Assembly (NCBI RefSeq): GCF_020536995.1
Contig: NC_068358.1
Span: 33,384,509 to 33,448,508 of the forward strand
Direction: 5' to 3'
Source: Dreissena polymorpha
Taxonomy: Eukaryota > Mollusca > Bivalvia > Myida > Dreissenidae
DNA length: 64,000 bases
Positions 1 through 12,457 of this stretch are shown piece after piece (within the stretch, counting starts at the first letter, position 1; each line of letters begins with the position of its first letter). A model generated the notes under the pieces. The model worked only from the letters and a program-made list of their open reading frames with translations, did no database searches and was not told the DNA's origin. The position numbers and the translations under genes are program-made.

Positions 1-535
1 TATCTAAAAGTAAAAGGGGCCATAATTATGTCAAAATGCTTGAAACAGTGGTCTGCTCTTGTTTATAGGTTGTGGTTATGTTGGTAAACAAGTATGCAAC
101 ATATAAAAGCAATATGTCAAAGGATATAGGAAATATCTGGGGTAGTACGCAAACTTTAATATAGTTTTATAAATAATATGCATTCTAAGTATAAAAGGGG
201 CAATAATAATGACAAAATGCTTGATAGAGTTGTCTGCTCTTGTTTATAGGTTGGGGTGATGTTGTTAAACAAGTATGCAAAATATGAAAGCAATATGTCA
301 AGGGACAATGAAAATAAATGGGGTAGTACGAAAACTTTAACATTTGCTGCATATTCTAAGTGGAAAAGGGGCCATAATTTTGACAAAATGCTTGATAGAG
401 TTGTCTGCTATTGTTAATAGGTTGGGGTCATGTTGGTAAACAAGTATGCAAAATATGAAAGCAATAAGTCAAGGGACAAAGAAAATATTTGGGGTAGTAC
501 GAAAACTTTCACATTTGCACACTAACGCAGACGCT
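1..535. repeat. Tandem repeat, about three ~175-bp units
   Basis: Three successive units share blocks such as 'AAAAGGGGCCATAATT', 'CAAAATGCTTGA' and 'GGGGTAGTACG', beginning near 1, 182 and 353. The array ends in a short 'ACGCAGACGCT' run near 525-580 followed by 'GGGGTGAGTAGAATAGCTCC'. This block looks like an interspersed repeat end common in bivalves, which is recollection and not a search. No coding content is supported; short ORFs here are chance. Confidence 0.8.
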
Positions 536-1753
536 AATGCTAACGCAGACACTCACGCAGACGCTCACGCCGACGCCGGGGTGAGTAGAATAGCTCCACT
601 ATATATATTTTATATATTATAGTCAAGCTAAAAATTGGTTACCAATTGTTGAAGACATTACTAGGTTTTCTAGTTTTTGACCACAATTGACTTTAATTCA
701 CACATATACTGTAGCCTTTATAATGACAAGATGAAGTTTCAATAAGATTTATAATTTAATAATGATAAAACAGTACATTTGGATTTCATTTTGTATATAA
801 ATGATTATTTTGTTATGATTTACATAATAATGCAATAAAGTATCAATATCTTCACATCTTGAATCATGATGCAGTTAAATGTTATATTTTATTATGTTTG
901 GGTTTTAAATTATGCATATTCTCTTATACATGGTGTTGATCTAATATGTTATTATTATAGTTTGTTCGCTTAACATTCTTGCAGTACTGTTTTGTTGTAA
1001 GATATAATAAAACATAAAAATTTTAAGAAATAGCTTCTCTTTTCTTTTTGTTATTATCCACCGCCATAGGTGGACGGATATAGTTTTAGCATTGTCCGTT
1101 CGGAACAATATCTCAGAATTGCTTGAACGGATTTCATGGAAACTTGATATAAGTGTATATATCATAATATAATGATGTGTGTAAAATGCTGTTGCAATTC
1201 ATTTGCAAATAACAGAGTAATGGCCTTTTTTGCTTGAAAATAATCACACTATTGTGTCTGGAGAGTAATCTTGGAACTGCTTGTGCAGATTTCATTTAAA
1301 CTTGGAATGAGTGTACATATTGATAAGAGGATGGTAAAGGTCAAATTGTCACTCAAACAATTGGTCAATAATAGAGTTATGGCCACTTTTTACATAAAAA
1401 TACATGTTTATAATATTGGTATTTTAACTGCTTTTTGTATTTGATTGAACCTTTATTTAAGTGTATCATGTATGAATCTAAAGCAGTAGTTGTTTACAGA
1501 ATTTGGCGTTGCAAGCATGTGGCGTGTGGTATCAATCTAACAAATGTGCTTGTTTGTTTATATTTTTATAAGGGATGGCAACGAATACCGATTTCGGTAT
1601 TCGAATATTTGGTCATCCTTCCGAACGAATATTCGGATATTCGGTCAACATCTGTTGAAAAAAAGTCAACTTTGTTTACCGTACCATTACTCCATGAATT
1701 CTACTTTACAAAACAAAAATAAATTGTACTTATTTACAGTAAAACATTATTAG
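536..1753. other. Non-coding, old repeat debris
   Basis: AT-rich sequence without a credible ORF. Around 1080-1400 there is degenerate repeat sequence (two similar stretches with 'GGATTTCATGGAAACTTG' / 'AGATTTCATTTAAACTTGG'). At 1571-1650 there is a palindrome-rich segment built from 'CGAATATTCGG' and 'GAATACCGATTTCGGTATTC', resembling an end of a hAT-like element. A related 'CCGAATATTCG' recurs at ~2806 next to the helicase exon. Confidence 0.5.
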
Positions 1754-3910
1754 GGGCGAAGATTTCCGACCAGAGTTCCGACAAATTGGGGAACTGCGCA
1801 GCCTGACAGAACTGATGTACCCTTGCTTGCAGTTACTGCTACAGCAACAGAGAAGGTACAGCAGAATATACACCAAGGTCTGCTGTTGTCCAACGATGCG
1901 TTATCCGTCGGCGTATTACCCGACAGGTAAATGAGACAAAATACCACAATCCTCGTAGCAAATATTAAATGCTTAGCAGTAAGTTTTATATAATTACAAT
2001 TAACAGCAAACGTCGTATAAATAAAACTGTGTCCACTAATAAACGGTTTTATGAATGGCAATTGGTTCTAAGTTATGTAAAAACGTAATGCGGATAGGAA
2101 TTGTGCCCTTTGGTTGACTCATTTTGCATAACGGGTCAGCCAATCGGGGGGAATTGTGCCAATAGGTTGCCCAATTTTGTGTAACGGGTCAGCCAATCGT
2201 GCGCTGTGATCTGAGTCATGTTCACTTGACAGTTAACATTTCCCGCGCCTAGCGTGCCCTTCTCGCGACTAAGAGAACGCTTTTAAAAGAAAGTTGCTTA
2301 AAAAAAACACTTCCATTTGACCTCCGGCATTTTTTTTCATGTCGCCTGCCAGGTGTGCTTTTAACTCATGCCTTTAACATTGTCATTATTAATTAAGACT
2401 AATTTAGATTTTGTGTTCAAGTTAACGACATTTTGCAATACAAGTCCTAAGATTGGTTTTCTGTATATTCTTCGTCACTCCATCCTAATCCCCGGGTGGT
2501 GAAAGTCACTATGTTAGTGGAAAGGCAATTCCTAAAATTATCTGGGAACTATTTAAAGAAGCTACTTACGTTTTCTGATCGGGTGCGCATATTTATAATA
2601 CAATCCATGCTTCTTAATTAACTAATAGGTTGATAATAATTGGTAGTAATCTTTGAAAAATAAATAACATACAATTTAATTAAACTCCCTGTGTACGTCA
2701 GATATTTGCGTTAGTAGTTAAATTAGTAAAAGTGTACCCAGATAATTAAATACAACACTATAACTATTATAATTATGATACTATTTGTATGATAAAATCT
2801 TCAGACCGAATATTCGACTGGCGGTTAGAAATCGACTGATCACGCTGACGAAGAGCTGGTGTGGTTGCTGCAACAGTTTCAGACAACACCCACACTGGTC
2901 AAGACTATAATATTCTGCAAGTGTGTAATTTTAATTCAATTCAATTCTGTTTTAATCAGAATGTTGGCTTGTTTGTTTAAAATTTATGTATTATGTACAA
3001 TAGTGTGAAGATCTTTGTAATTGGGTAAACTACACTGTACTATGCTTTTCTATGTCTGTGTTCCTATAAAAAAAAATCTTATATTACATGTATGTCAAAA
3101 AGATCTTCCTTTTGCGATTTCAGGTCGTACAGGTGTGTATATCAAGTGTGGTCATGGTTGGTTATTCAACTCGGTGACACGTCTTACGACGGGGAGCACC
3201 GTAGCTACAACCGCGTTGTTGAAATGTTTACATCTTCAACAACGGACGCCACAAAAGGAGAGGATTTCTAAATGATTTCCGGGCCGGAAGAGTTAGCGTT
3301 GTTGTGGCAACAGTCGCCTTTGGGCTTGGAGTAAGTTACTTTCACAATGATTATAACTCACTTCGACATTTTTTTCTCAATAAAACTATTATTTACTTAG
3401 TTAATAAAGTTTCTCTTATTCAATTTTGCTCAATCACGTTCATACCATATAAATTAAACTTGTATATCGTACGAAGTTAAAACATGAGTATGTATTTTTA
3501 TTTAAAAAAAAGGTAAATCTTGATACTCAACAATGACATTTATTTTCTGTGATGGTAGATCGACATTCCGGACGTGTGGCTTGTGGTCCACTGGGGCGCA
3601 CCGCGCTCTATCCTGTCTTACTGGCAGAGCCGGTAGCGATGGAGATCCCGCTCTTGCTCTAGTTTTCGCGTACCCGCAGTCCATAACGGATTGCCATGAC
3701 GCTATGAAGACCATGGTGAATGGGACGGAATGCGTCAGACGTACTGTTCTGAAGGAGCTAAGAACTAAAGACATGAATCCTATTCCTGCCCAAGGCGATG
3801 GTTGTCAAGATGACACATGTGAAGTGTGTGTTTGCCAGTTGTGTATTTGTTGTAACAGATGCTCACGAAGCTGTACATGTTTTGGAGCGTGTCCGGACAA
3901 ACTATTATGA
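1754..3910 (+). pseudogene. RecQ-like ATP-dependent DNA helicase relic (four exons)
   Basis: Four exon-like blocks on the + strand rebuild the core of a RecQ-type 3'-5' helicase. 1754-1926 has 'GEDFRPEFRQIGELRSL' and 'DVPLLAVTATATEKVQQNIH' (motif III TATAT region), in two frames. 2829-2920 has 'EELVWLLQQFQTT' and 'LVKTIIFCK' (start of helicase lobe 2). 3124-3330 has 'YDGEHRSYNRVVEMF' and 'FRAGRVSVVVATVAFGLG' (motifs IV-V). 3559-3910 has 'IDIPDVWLVVHWGAPRSIL' and 'DGDPALALVFAYPQS' (motif VI area), then a Cys-rich tail compatible with a RecQ zinc-binding region. Blocks have AG acceptors and GT donors (gtaagt at 3331), so this is not a processed copy. Broken: frame changes in blocks 1 and 3, and about 11 bases missing where SYWQ-ESGRAGR is expected. 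N-terminal motifs I-II are absent. RecQ-like family identity is secure; host gene versus mobile-element passenger is open. Confidence 0.82.
2099..2200. repeat. Two-copy 53-bp tandem repeat in helicase intron
   Basis: 'GGGTCAGCCAATCG' with 'AATTGTGCC' upstream occurs twice, about 53 bases apart. It lies in the intron between the first two helicase blocks. Confidence 0.7.
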
Positions 3911-3930
3911 AGTTCTCTTTATGTTGATTG

Positions 3931-4353
3931 TTTTGTGACCATTATCATGGGTTTAGCATTATTTCGATTGATTTTTTCTAGTAAATGTATGTCTATAATT
4001 AACACTTACACTGAATAGTACTAGTAGTGCTTATTTCACTGTTTACTGGCAGGTAGTAACATTTGTGCATGACATTGTTGATATTTATAATTATAATTGC
4101 CAAAGTACTTTGTCATTGGGGATACACAGCGTTGGGACAAGAACCAATTAATATGGTAGCATATTTTTCATTTGACGTGTTACACTTGTTTCAATGTTCA
4201 ATGTAGATGTATTCATTTTAACATGCTATTTTCATTGATGAAGTAAAGTTTTCTAATGTTGATGTGATCGTTTTGTGACCATTATTATGGGTTAAATGTT
4301 ATTTCGATTGATTTATTTTCTTAAGTTTGTGTTTATAATTTAGACTTTCACCA
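3931..4353. repeat. Direct duplication, ~83 bp copies 340 bp apart
   Basis: 'TTTTGTGACCATTATCATGG...ATTTCGATTGATTT' at 3931-4015 recurs, diverged, at 4271-4353. It lies just downstream of the helicase relic; no gene seen. Confidence 0.7.
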
Positions 4354-5513
4354 AAACGTCGGTGAATACGGACCCATAGCACCTAGCAGAGTTGATGTTC
4401 ATCCGTTGTGCAAACAATTGGTGTAATGCGCTAGCCAACCAGCGACACTTTAATTCGGGAAATTGCGAACTGATCCAATATGGTTGATAAAAAGTACGAA
4501 AGAAAGACGAAGTCAATAAAAAGCAATTATTGCTTGCTTAAATGGTACCATTCGCATGAGTTTGTGGTTTAGGTTACAATATACTAAATACTCGTTTCAT
4601 GTAGGGCTGTACTCTCTAAAAAAATATCATAGTTGACTCGAAGGCATGTTTTACTTCTTAAACTATTGTTCGGGTTTTATCTTTCGGAGATAATGGTAGG
4701 GCATAAATAGGTGTTCACCACCGAATCCCTGAAATATGATGAACTTGGAGACTTAAGTAAAGCCTTGCACTGAAAAAGGTTACATTCCACTAAGAAACGG
4801 CCGAAAAAAAGTTGCAAAAACAGTCGATTTTGATTAGCGTCAAGTTCTTTTTTGGTTTGAACATGATATATCTTTTTTATTGCATAAATCGATTCCGCTT
4901 AGAATGGCCTTTAAGAAAAGGTATGGTTATGGGGGTCTCTATGTTCAAAATGTTGAATTTATTTTCGCTCAACGTTGTCGCTTTTACATTGAATTATAGG
5001 GAAACTATTTAGTATATTGTGACCTTTAGACAGGTAAACTTTGATAAGATCTTGCAGTTTCAGTGTTCCTTAACCCTTGCATTGTTGATAACATTTTGCA
5101 CCCATGGCCAAGAGAGAGCGCATTGCAACTATCAGCAACCCATTGGGTTATAAAGCTGATAGTTGAATTATTGCAACTATATGGGTCTCTATGGCAGCAT
5201 TGGCGTTTGATTTAGTGTAAAATAACCTCAAACATAAATTAAACATATACGAAGCCGTCAGTCAATTGAACGCGTATTTGTGTACCGAATCAACCCACTA
5301 GTACGGGCAAAAGCCCGTGAAGCGGGCGTTGACCGTTCATACATATGGGAATTTATACTTAAAATTACATGAGAATACCACATATGGATACGTCTAAAAA
5401 AAAATTGCCACGCGAAATTTATTTTCGCGATGCTATTTATGGCCTTGAACAAATCAAAAACACTTTGACATATGCTAAATCACATGTAAATGCACACCTC
5501 AGGAAAAGTTATA
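4354..5513. other. No gene seen
   Basis: AT-rich sequence with only short unconvincing ORFs. A small dyad ('CAACTATCAGCAACCCATTGG' region, ~5125-5185) and a GC-richer patch (5270-5340) are visible. No protein motif, splice pattern or TIR could be supported. Confidence 0.4.
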
Positions 5514-5932
5514 CAGGTTTTTTTTTCCACTTTTTGGGAAGATAGCCCATGGCTTTGGGATTGGGAATTTTATCGGCATTTTCATGAAATTGGGAAAATT
5601 AATTCATTAGCCATTTTTTCCAAACGAAAAGTCCACTTATTAGGGAGATACTAAATTTGATATAACACTTTATAATCATTAAAATTAAAAGAACAAAATC
5701 ATAAAATACTTTGTTAGTTGTAATTGAATTAAAATTGAGATAAAATACGCATAAAACACTTCTTTACTTCTTTCTAAAAAATCTATAAAAAAAAATATTA
5801 AAAAAATATTTATTTTTTTATTTTTTTTTGGAAACTGGGAATTTTTGCCACATTTTGGGAAAAAAGTATACTTTTTGGGATTGGGAACATAGTCGTATTT
5901 TGGCTATAAAATCGGGCCAAAAAAAAACCTGT
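5514..5932. mobile_element. MITE-like element with T-tract inverted ends
   Basis: The block opens with 'ACAGGTTTTTTTTTCCACTT' and closes with 'GGGCCAAAAAAAAACCTGTT', giving ~15-bp imperfect inverted ends. Inside, 'TTTTTGGGATTGGGAA'-type motifs occur near both ends. No coding capacity, so a non-autonomous DNA transposon is the likely identity; superfamily not determined. Confidence 0.55.
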
Positions 5933-8928
5933 TACATCAATGACATCATAATTGTGTAGCGAATCACACTAAATATTCTCGCATTATTTTTTCTTCGCAA
6001 CCGTTCCAAAATTAAGTCATTACTCAATTATCTCCCCTGAATGCTCTTCTTCATCATAAGCCAAAAACTGGTTCACTACATATAGTGACAGTCTTTACCA
6101 AACACAATTTAGGTGAACATAACCCGTCTTTAATATATTGTCGAATCTCAGATTTCTGTCGAATTTATTTGCTTTGATCTTTTCGATATCTTATTGTTAT
6201 TATTAGCCTTACAAATCACAAAGGCTTGTTAAAAAAATATTTGTTTTAAACATTATAGCTGGCATCTCTATTCTTCCAGTATTCTCGCGGTATTTCAATA
6301 ACTACACCCTACTGTTTATTTGTCAGAATTTGTGACGCATTTTCCATTCGCTCTCAGAAAGAAGTTTTTACTTGTGATCATGAGCAATATTCTATCATTT
6401 TATTAAGTTTTGGAGTTATTTCTTGAGTATATTCTACGTGATTATTCTCAAGACCCTTTCTTTTGTGATGTATTAAGTTACGTTGTGATTGTAAACAATA
6501 TTGCATCTCCGACTCATACTCGATCATTTTCGTACCAAACTGTTTCAAACTTTAAAAAATCAAACTGTGCTTACATACACATTGGAAATAGACTTATTCA
6601 TATAGATTCTTTTTGATTTTCTTTTAGAAGCTGCATTGTCAAATGCTGGACTTCACACATTCCATGCAGCATTCTGCTGAGCAAAACTGACTGCATGCTT
6701 TGTACTCAACAACGAAGCAATTCTGGACCTATAAAGCTTGACCGGGACTGAAACATTAGCAATTGTGACTCTGTAATGTTCAACCTTAGTGGACTGTAAA
6801 GAAACTGCAATTATTGTGAAGAGACTCTGTATGTCTGTAAGCAAAAAGAATATACAGCATAACAAATATCAGGTGTGAAAACAATGTGAAAAAATAGTGA
6901 AATTAACAATTTGCAATCAGGCATGTCAAATGAATTGTTGATATTAAAAATGATAGTTCCCAGGCAGCTCTAGACGTTTGTTTCTGTATTTCTGTTACTA
7001 GAATTTATTCATTAAATGTATGCATCAATTAAAAAGCACACTCTGTTTAGAGACCATTGTGTTGTCTCATTGTGTGATGATGACTTTGAGTAATACATTG
7101 TACATTAAACAATATCTACTAAGTTGTTTTTAAGTATCGGATTTCTTGTTTATTATATAAATGAATTTTAATTTTTGCTTAAATATAAATGTGCATAATG
7201 CAGTGCCAGTAGCACACTTTGCAATATTTTAATTACAAAATAGTGTGTTGTACACTTGAACTTATACCTATAATTAATAATCCTTGCTTAAAAATTCATT
7301 TGACACACCTGAGACCATGTTGTGTATTACCATTATTATTTTGCACATTATGCTGACACTTTGAAAAAATTGCAAATAAGCGAAAAGCAGACGTTTAGTC
7401 TTGTCAACTGTCTCTGATTACCACTGATTACTTACTTTTGAAGACCATATAAGAAGCTAAAGTGTAGGATACGGTATTCATTTTATTTGATGACTGCTTG
7501 TTATTATTTCTTCATAGAAGGCGTACTGGATGAGTGGAGTATTTCTTTTGGTTCTACATCTTTGATGAAGTCAACTCATTGACATTTAGTGCCATGACTG
7601 AGCGTGTTTTTTAATTAACAAACACGTGGTAGGAACTTACGGAATATATGCAAACTCATAACAGTGTGTCTAATACTATATGTGTTGAGTGCACAGAAAC
7701 AAGGGCGAGAAGATAAGGGTATAAATGAACATACTGAATGTGTTATTTTGTTAATGAGCTTGAACATACAAAAACTTGACTTTAATCAATTGGGATGTAC
7801 ATGCAGTTTAATAATCGGGTTGTTATTTTATAATCATATTCATGTGGAAACTGCCTCATTCACATGCAATACGCAGCTGCTGTCTATATGTTTAATGCCA
7901 CATTCCATAATGACTGAGTATCTTTACTTTCAAAACATGAAAATGAATTAAATGAAATGAAAATAAAAAAAATAATGTAATTAAATTCAGGTGAAAAATA
8001 TTTGATTATATTTCATTTAAATATGGTTTGGTAAATTATTTACTGGTAAAACAATTCTTGTTGATAACAGTAAATTCGTGATAATAAGTATGTTGTTGTT
8101 TATTTTTTGTCTCACACATAAAGTGACAGGTACACTCATATATTTAGCGTTAAGCTTATAATGTGGGTCTTCATCATAAACCTAAATTTTTGCTACTAGT
8201 ATTTTCTCCTTAGCACCAACCTAGTAATGTTCAATCTGTGTATGCCATAAGCGATAGTTTTTACCAACTGTTAATTCCTGAGGATTCAGAAAAATACAAT
8301 AAGTTTACCACATTTCATGACATAAGCTCTAACAGTGCGGAAGATATGCAAAGAGTATTGTGTCCAAAGCCAAAGGTGATATTTCTGGTCTGTGTAATTT
8401 TGCGCAGTGAATGAGGTCTTTGCACTTCTTTCAAGATAGACGCAAACACTCCCGCAAGCATTGTTGCATTTATATATTTATTAATATTAATTAAGTACAA
8501 AAAGTTTTTCATTTACATATGCAGGGAATACATTTACGAGGTTAATGATTTAGACATGGGACCAAAATAATGAAGTACGGCACCTTTCTTTTTTATGCTT
8601 AAGTTAAATAAAATCGTTTTAGAAATAATCTTGCCCTAAAACATAAATGGCATCCCTGCATATGGAAAACATCAATAAAACACAGTTTCGCGAGATTTTT
8701 ATTATATTTTTTTAAATTCTAACATTGTTTTTAAAAAATGGAAACAAAAAATGAAATACATGTTTAAGAGTTTGAAAACTAATAAATGCAGTACAAGGGG
8801 TTACTATACAAAAAGCATAGCTTCATAAACTTGTTTAAGATTTAAACAAATTATATTTTATTGTTTTGCTAAATTACATATTGTTTTGTAAAGAAATTGA
8901 ATGTTTTGTTGCATGATAATGTGCAGAC
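5933..8928. other. Long non-coding stretch, no gene seen
   Basis: Nearly 3 kb of AT-rich sequence. The longest ORFs (about 70-95 codons) have no recognisable domain, compositional signature or supporting splice sites. No tRNA, long tandem array or TIR pair was noticed. Confidence 0.45.
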
Positions 8929-9728
8929 TAGTGCTGCAACAATATACCGGTATATCGGTATATATCGCAATACGCAAAAATTAATTCACATTTCGTCCAG
9001 AAAAGCCATCCAAAATAATGATAACAAGGTAAACAAAATAAGCAGTGTAATTTTTTGTTTCGTTAAAATAGCATTCTGAAAAGTATATTATACGGAGTAA
9101 CGTTGTTACATCGGAGCATTCGTTCGATGCTTTTGAACAGATTATCGTTGAATTAATTGCGCACAGCTGTAAATGTTTCGTTCGATTCTAAATTGAGCAT
9201 TTTTAAATTTGTAATCCAAATTTCGGAAATACGCTTCAAAATTTTAATGCTAATGTGACAATAAAAAAATATAGCGTCAAATAAAAAGTGCTTTATCCTT
9301 TGTCTCAATAAAGAGCGCGCGAAAATGATACAGACATGTAGGACATCGCATGGAAAGTATGGGTGTATTTTGTGTTGTCTAAAAATGGGAACATCACGTC
9401 AGGTGAATTACGCGTGTTCAGTGGAAAAAAAATGCCTGGGTTGGACGTTATTTCATCACATCTTTAAATAGTAACAAATGCCAAAATGTATTTGATATAT
9501 AAGAAAAGTTGCGAATGATTGTGTGTCTTGTTATTCTTGAGCATATTTACCGGCATATAGTAAATATTTACCAAAATTTGCTTTAAAACTGGAATATTCG
9601 GGATTATCGGATAATTGGCAAGTTATAATTTTGGTACAAGTAAGCAATATATTGCGATATATTGCAATACGGGTTTTTTAACTGACAATATATTGCAATA
9701 CGGTTTTTGGCGTATTGTTGCAGCACTA
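8929..9728. mobile_element. hAT-like MITE (800 bp, ~16-bp TIRs)
   Basis: Left end 'TAGTGCTGCAACAATATA' (8929) and right end '...TATTGTTGCAGCACTA' (to 9728) are inverted copies. The TAGTGCTGCAAC start is typical of hAT-like non-autonomous elements. Subterminal 'TATATCGGTATATATCGC' and 'AATATATTGCAATACGG' add further dyad symmetry. No obvious 8-bp target duplication and no transposase. It abuts the 5' edge of the LINE fragment that follows. Confidence 0.7.
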
Positions 9729-9734
9729 ACCTTT

Positions 9735-10945
9735 ACAGTCAACGGACTCTGACGGCAATCTTATCGTACATTTGTCAGATACTGACAAGTCAAACTGTTT
9801 TAACAGATACTTTGCCTCCATTGCGTCGTTGAATGACTCAGCCGGTGTTCTTCCACAATTCTCAGATATCTCTAACGCAAAATTATATAACCTGCCCATA
9901 TCAGAATCGGAAATTATAGATGTTATTAAATGCTTAATAACCAATAAAGCCGTCGGTTGTGACCTTATAAGTCATATTGTCATTAAGAAAACGTGTAATT
10001 CTATTGCTTAGCCTTTTTGTATCCTCTTTAACAAATCACTAAACGAAAGTACATATCCCGCCCAATGGAAAGAAGCGATTGTAATGCCTCTAATTAAAAA
10101 GGGGAAACCGAATAATCCTTCCAACTACCGTCCTATCTCATTGTTAAGTTGCGTAGGCAAGCTGATGGAGAGGATAGTTTATAAACACTTATACAACCAC
10201 CTTCTTGCTAACAAACTTATATACTCCAACCAGTCGGGCTTCTTAAAAGGTCACTCCACGGTCGCTCAATTAATCAACATTTTTGATCGAATAACGAAAG
10301 GTATTGATGAAAAGAAACTCACATGCATGGTTTTCTGTGATATTTCTAAAGCGTTCGACCGCGTCTGGCACACAGGACTACTCTACACACTTAAACAAAA
10401 TGGATTTGATGGTAATTTACTTAATTGAATAAAAAGTTATCTAGGGAGTTGCATTCAAAAAGTCGTGGTTGGTGCATCAATATCTCAAACGTTAGAGCTT
10501 AATGCCGGTGTTCCACAGGGATATGTTCTAGGCCCATTATTTTTTCTTGTTTACGTAAACGACATAGTCAAGCACCTTCAATGTACTGCCCGCCTTTTTG
10601 CCGATGACACTTCCCTCTAATGCACTACCTCAAATATATATATATAACATTGAAATTGTTCTGAACCATGACCTACAAGTTATAAGTAACTGGGCAAAAC
10701 TATGGCTTGTAGATTTTAATCTACATAAAACCATGGCTATGTTGTTTTTATCACACCATGCTGTTCCCCAACCACATGTTTTATTTAATAATGTACCGGT
10801 CAATTTTGTAGAAAACCACAATCATCTCCTACTAGATTTATCATACACAATTCAGGTATTTCAATACATGTATATACCAAAACACTCATATGGTAAACAA
10901 ATGAACGAATACATTACCACCTGTCAACTTAATGTACGTCTTTAA
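9735..10945 (+). mobile_element. 5'-truncated LINE (Jockey/CR1-like reverse transcriptase), broken
   Basis: Translated blocks give the standard non-LTR RT order: 'NYRPISLLSCVGKLMERIV' (10132-), 'MVFCDISKAFDRVWHTGLL' (10328-), 'AGVPQGYVLGPLFF' (10505-), catalytic 'FADDTSL' (10600-10620), then a thumb-like stretch. The endonuclease half is missing and the 5' edge sits against the hAT-like MITE. In-frame stops: TAG after 'CNSIA' (~10008) and TGA at a position normally Trp in '(L)LNWIKSYL' (10426-10428). The frame also changes just after FADDTSL. No poly-A or microsatellite tail is clear. Confidence 0.85.
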
Positions 10946-10994
10946 TGCGGACTCGAAATATATAATGATAATTATATAAGCAATAGTAAAGTAT

Positions 10995-11735
10995 GCTTGA
11001 TTGGTTATTGTCGGCTCAGATACTACTTCAAAGTACCCGGGGTAATTAAAAAATATACTGCAAAGTATGCGGGGTACGGAAAATATATTAGTATATTATA
11101 CCAGTTCTAAAAAGTCTTCCGGAGTATGACCAGGGTGCGTATTTTCCGTATCCAGGGTACATTGCAGAATACTTCTGAGTACCCGGGGTACTTTTAAGTA
11201 GTACCTGAGCCGACAATGACCAATTGAGCGTAAATTATGTGTGGTGTCCCTCGATCGTGCTTAGGCTACTACAAAGTATCCGGTGTATGGAAACTGTACT
11301 AAAAGTGCCTTGGAATCTCGCCGAGTGCCTTTAAGCGTATTATCCGTACCTGGGTAACATTGTAGTATACCTAATACTAATAGTACACAGGGTACTTTGA
11401 AGTTGTACCTGAGCCGACAATTAACAGTTGAGCATTAATTATGTGAGGTGTCCCGCGATCGTTCTTAGTCTTTCGCTTTCAATAAGCACGCTCACACACA
11501 GGGAAATATATGTAAATTTATCAGCTGTATGCGTGTATATGGTACCCCGGGTACTTTAAAGTTTACTACACGGAACCTGGTGTATGGAAAATAGTGTATG
11601 GTGCCTTTAAGCGTATAATTCGTACCCGGGAACATGGTAGTTTACCTAAGGGTTAATGGGGTACTTTATAAGTAGTACCTGAGCCGACAGGGACCAATTG
11701 ATTATGTGTGGTGTCCCTCGATCTTGCTTAGGATT
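10995..11735. repeat. Foldback / tandem array of 'GAGCCGACAAT' repeats
   Basis: 10995-11229 is a near-perfect foldback. The left arm carries 'ATTGTCGGCTCAGATACTAC' and 'AAGTACCCGGGGTA'; the right arm carries their reverse complements. Two further half-units ending in 'CCTGAGCCGACA' follow at ~11411 and ~11677, with 'GTGGTGTCCCTCGATC' spacers. This suggests a palindromic MITE extended by tandem partial duplications. No coding content. Confidence 0.75.
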
Positions 11736-12042
11736 TCGCTTTCTGTAAATCTATTAGCTGTATGTGTTTATATTTCATTATAACAATGCATATTCATTCT
11801 TTATTCTTTCTTGTTTTATTTGTCAAGTTTATTTTATGGTGTTTCTTTTTTCAATTACTCGATACTTTGCGTGTGTGCATGTCTGCAATATTTTTCTATG
11901 TGCACATGCATATTAAAGGGATGTATTTACGGTTTGGTAAATTGAAAAAAGTTGTTTCAGATATTTGAGAGGAAACAGTATTACTGAACATTTGCCATGG
12001 TCTAATATAGCCATTATATGCATCTTTTGACGATTTAAAAAC
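11736..12042. other. No gene seen
   Basis: Short T-rich interval between the foldback array and the A/B duplication; its ORF has no domain. Confidence 0.4.
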
Positions 12043-12457
12043 CTAAAAATTATAAAGCGTTGCAACGCGAAACGATTGAATAATTTGGAGAGTTCTGTTG
12101 TTGTCGTTGAAATTTGTGAAACTACGAAGATTTCTTATATAATGTATAAAATACGCATCTTATGTATGCTTGGCAAGATAGCTCAGTTGGCTAATTGTTT
12201 TTACTGCAGGATTCCGGGGGTCACTGGTTCGAGCCCTGCTGCGGGCTACATTTTTTTCCTTTTTTAAATTTTATTTTGGATTTTTTACTGGAGCTTTTAA
12301 AATTTACTGTTTACATTTAATAATATATAGCATTTAATTAATAACTTTAAAACATGCCAAAATCTTTGAAAAGGCCCCTTTAAATAATCTAGCCGTATTA
12401 CCGAAAACAAATATGGAATATGTTCAATAAATATTTTAATTGATGCAGCAAGTCTTT
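12043..12457. repeat. Duplicated unit A, copy 1
   Basis: 415 bp starting 'CTAAAAATTATAAAGCGTTG' and ending 'GCAGCAAGTCTTT'. It is almost identical to 13066-13481, about 1,023 bases downstream. It contains a tRNA-like Pol III segment. In copy 1 it is followed directly by unit B. Confidence 0.9.
12172..12255 (+). ncRNA. tRNA-like Pol III segment, copy 1
   Basis: The segment has an A box ('TAGCTCAGTTGG'), a B box ('GGTTCGAGCCC') about 44 bases later, and a T-tract terminator at 12251. The acceptor arms ('GGCAAGA' versus 'GCGGGCTAC') do not pair and the D and T stems are poor. It is therefore not a functional tRNA; a pseudo-tRNA or tRNA-derived SINE head is more likely. Copy number here comes from segmental duplication, since the flanks are duplicated too. 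Confidence 0.6.

Noticed and set aside
5514-5932. CRISPR-like or regulatory repeat
   Set aside because: Single pair of inverted ends around AT-rich sequence fits a MITE; this is an animal genome with no spacer-repeat regularity.
12172-12249. Functional tRNA gene
   Set aside because: A and B boxes present but acceptor, D and T stems do not pair; kept only as a tRNA-like segment.
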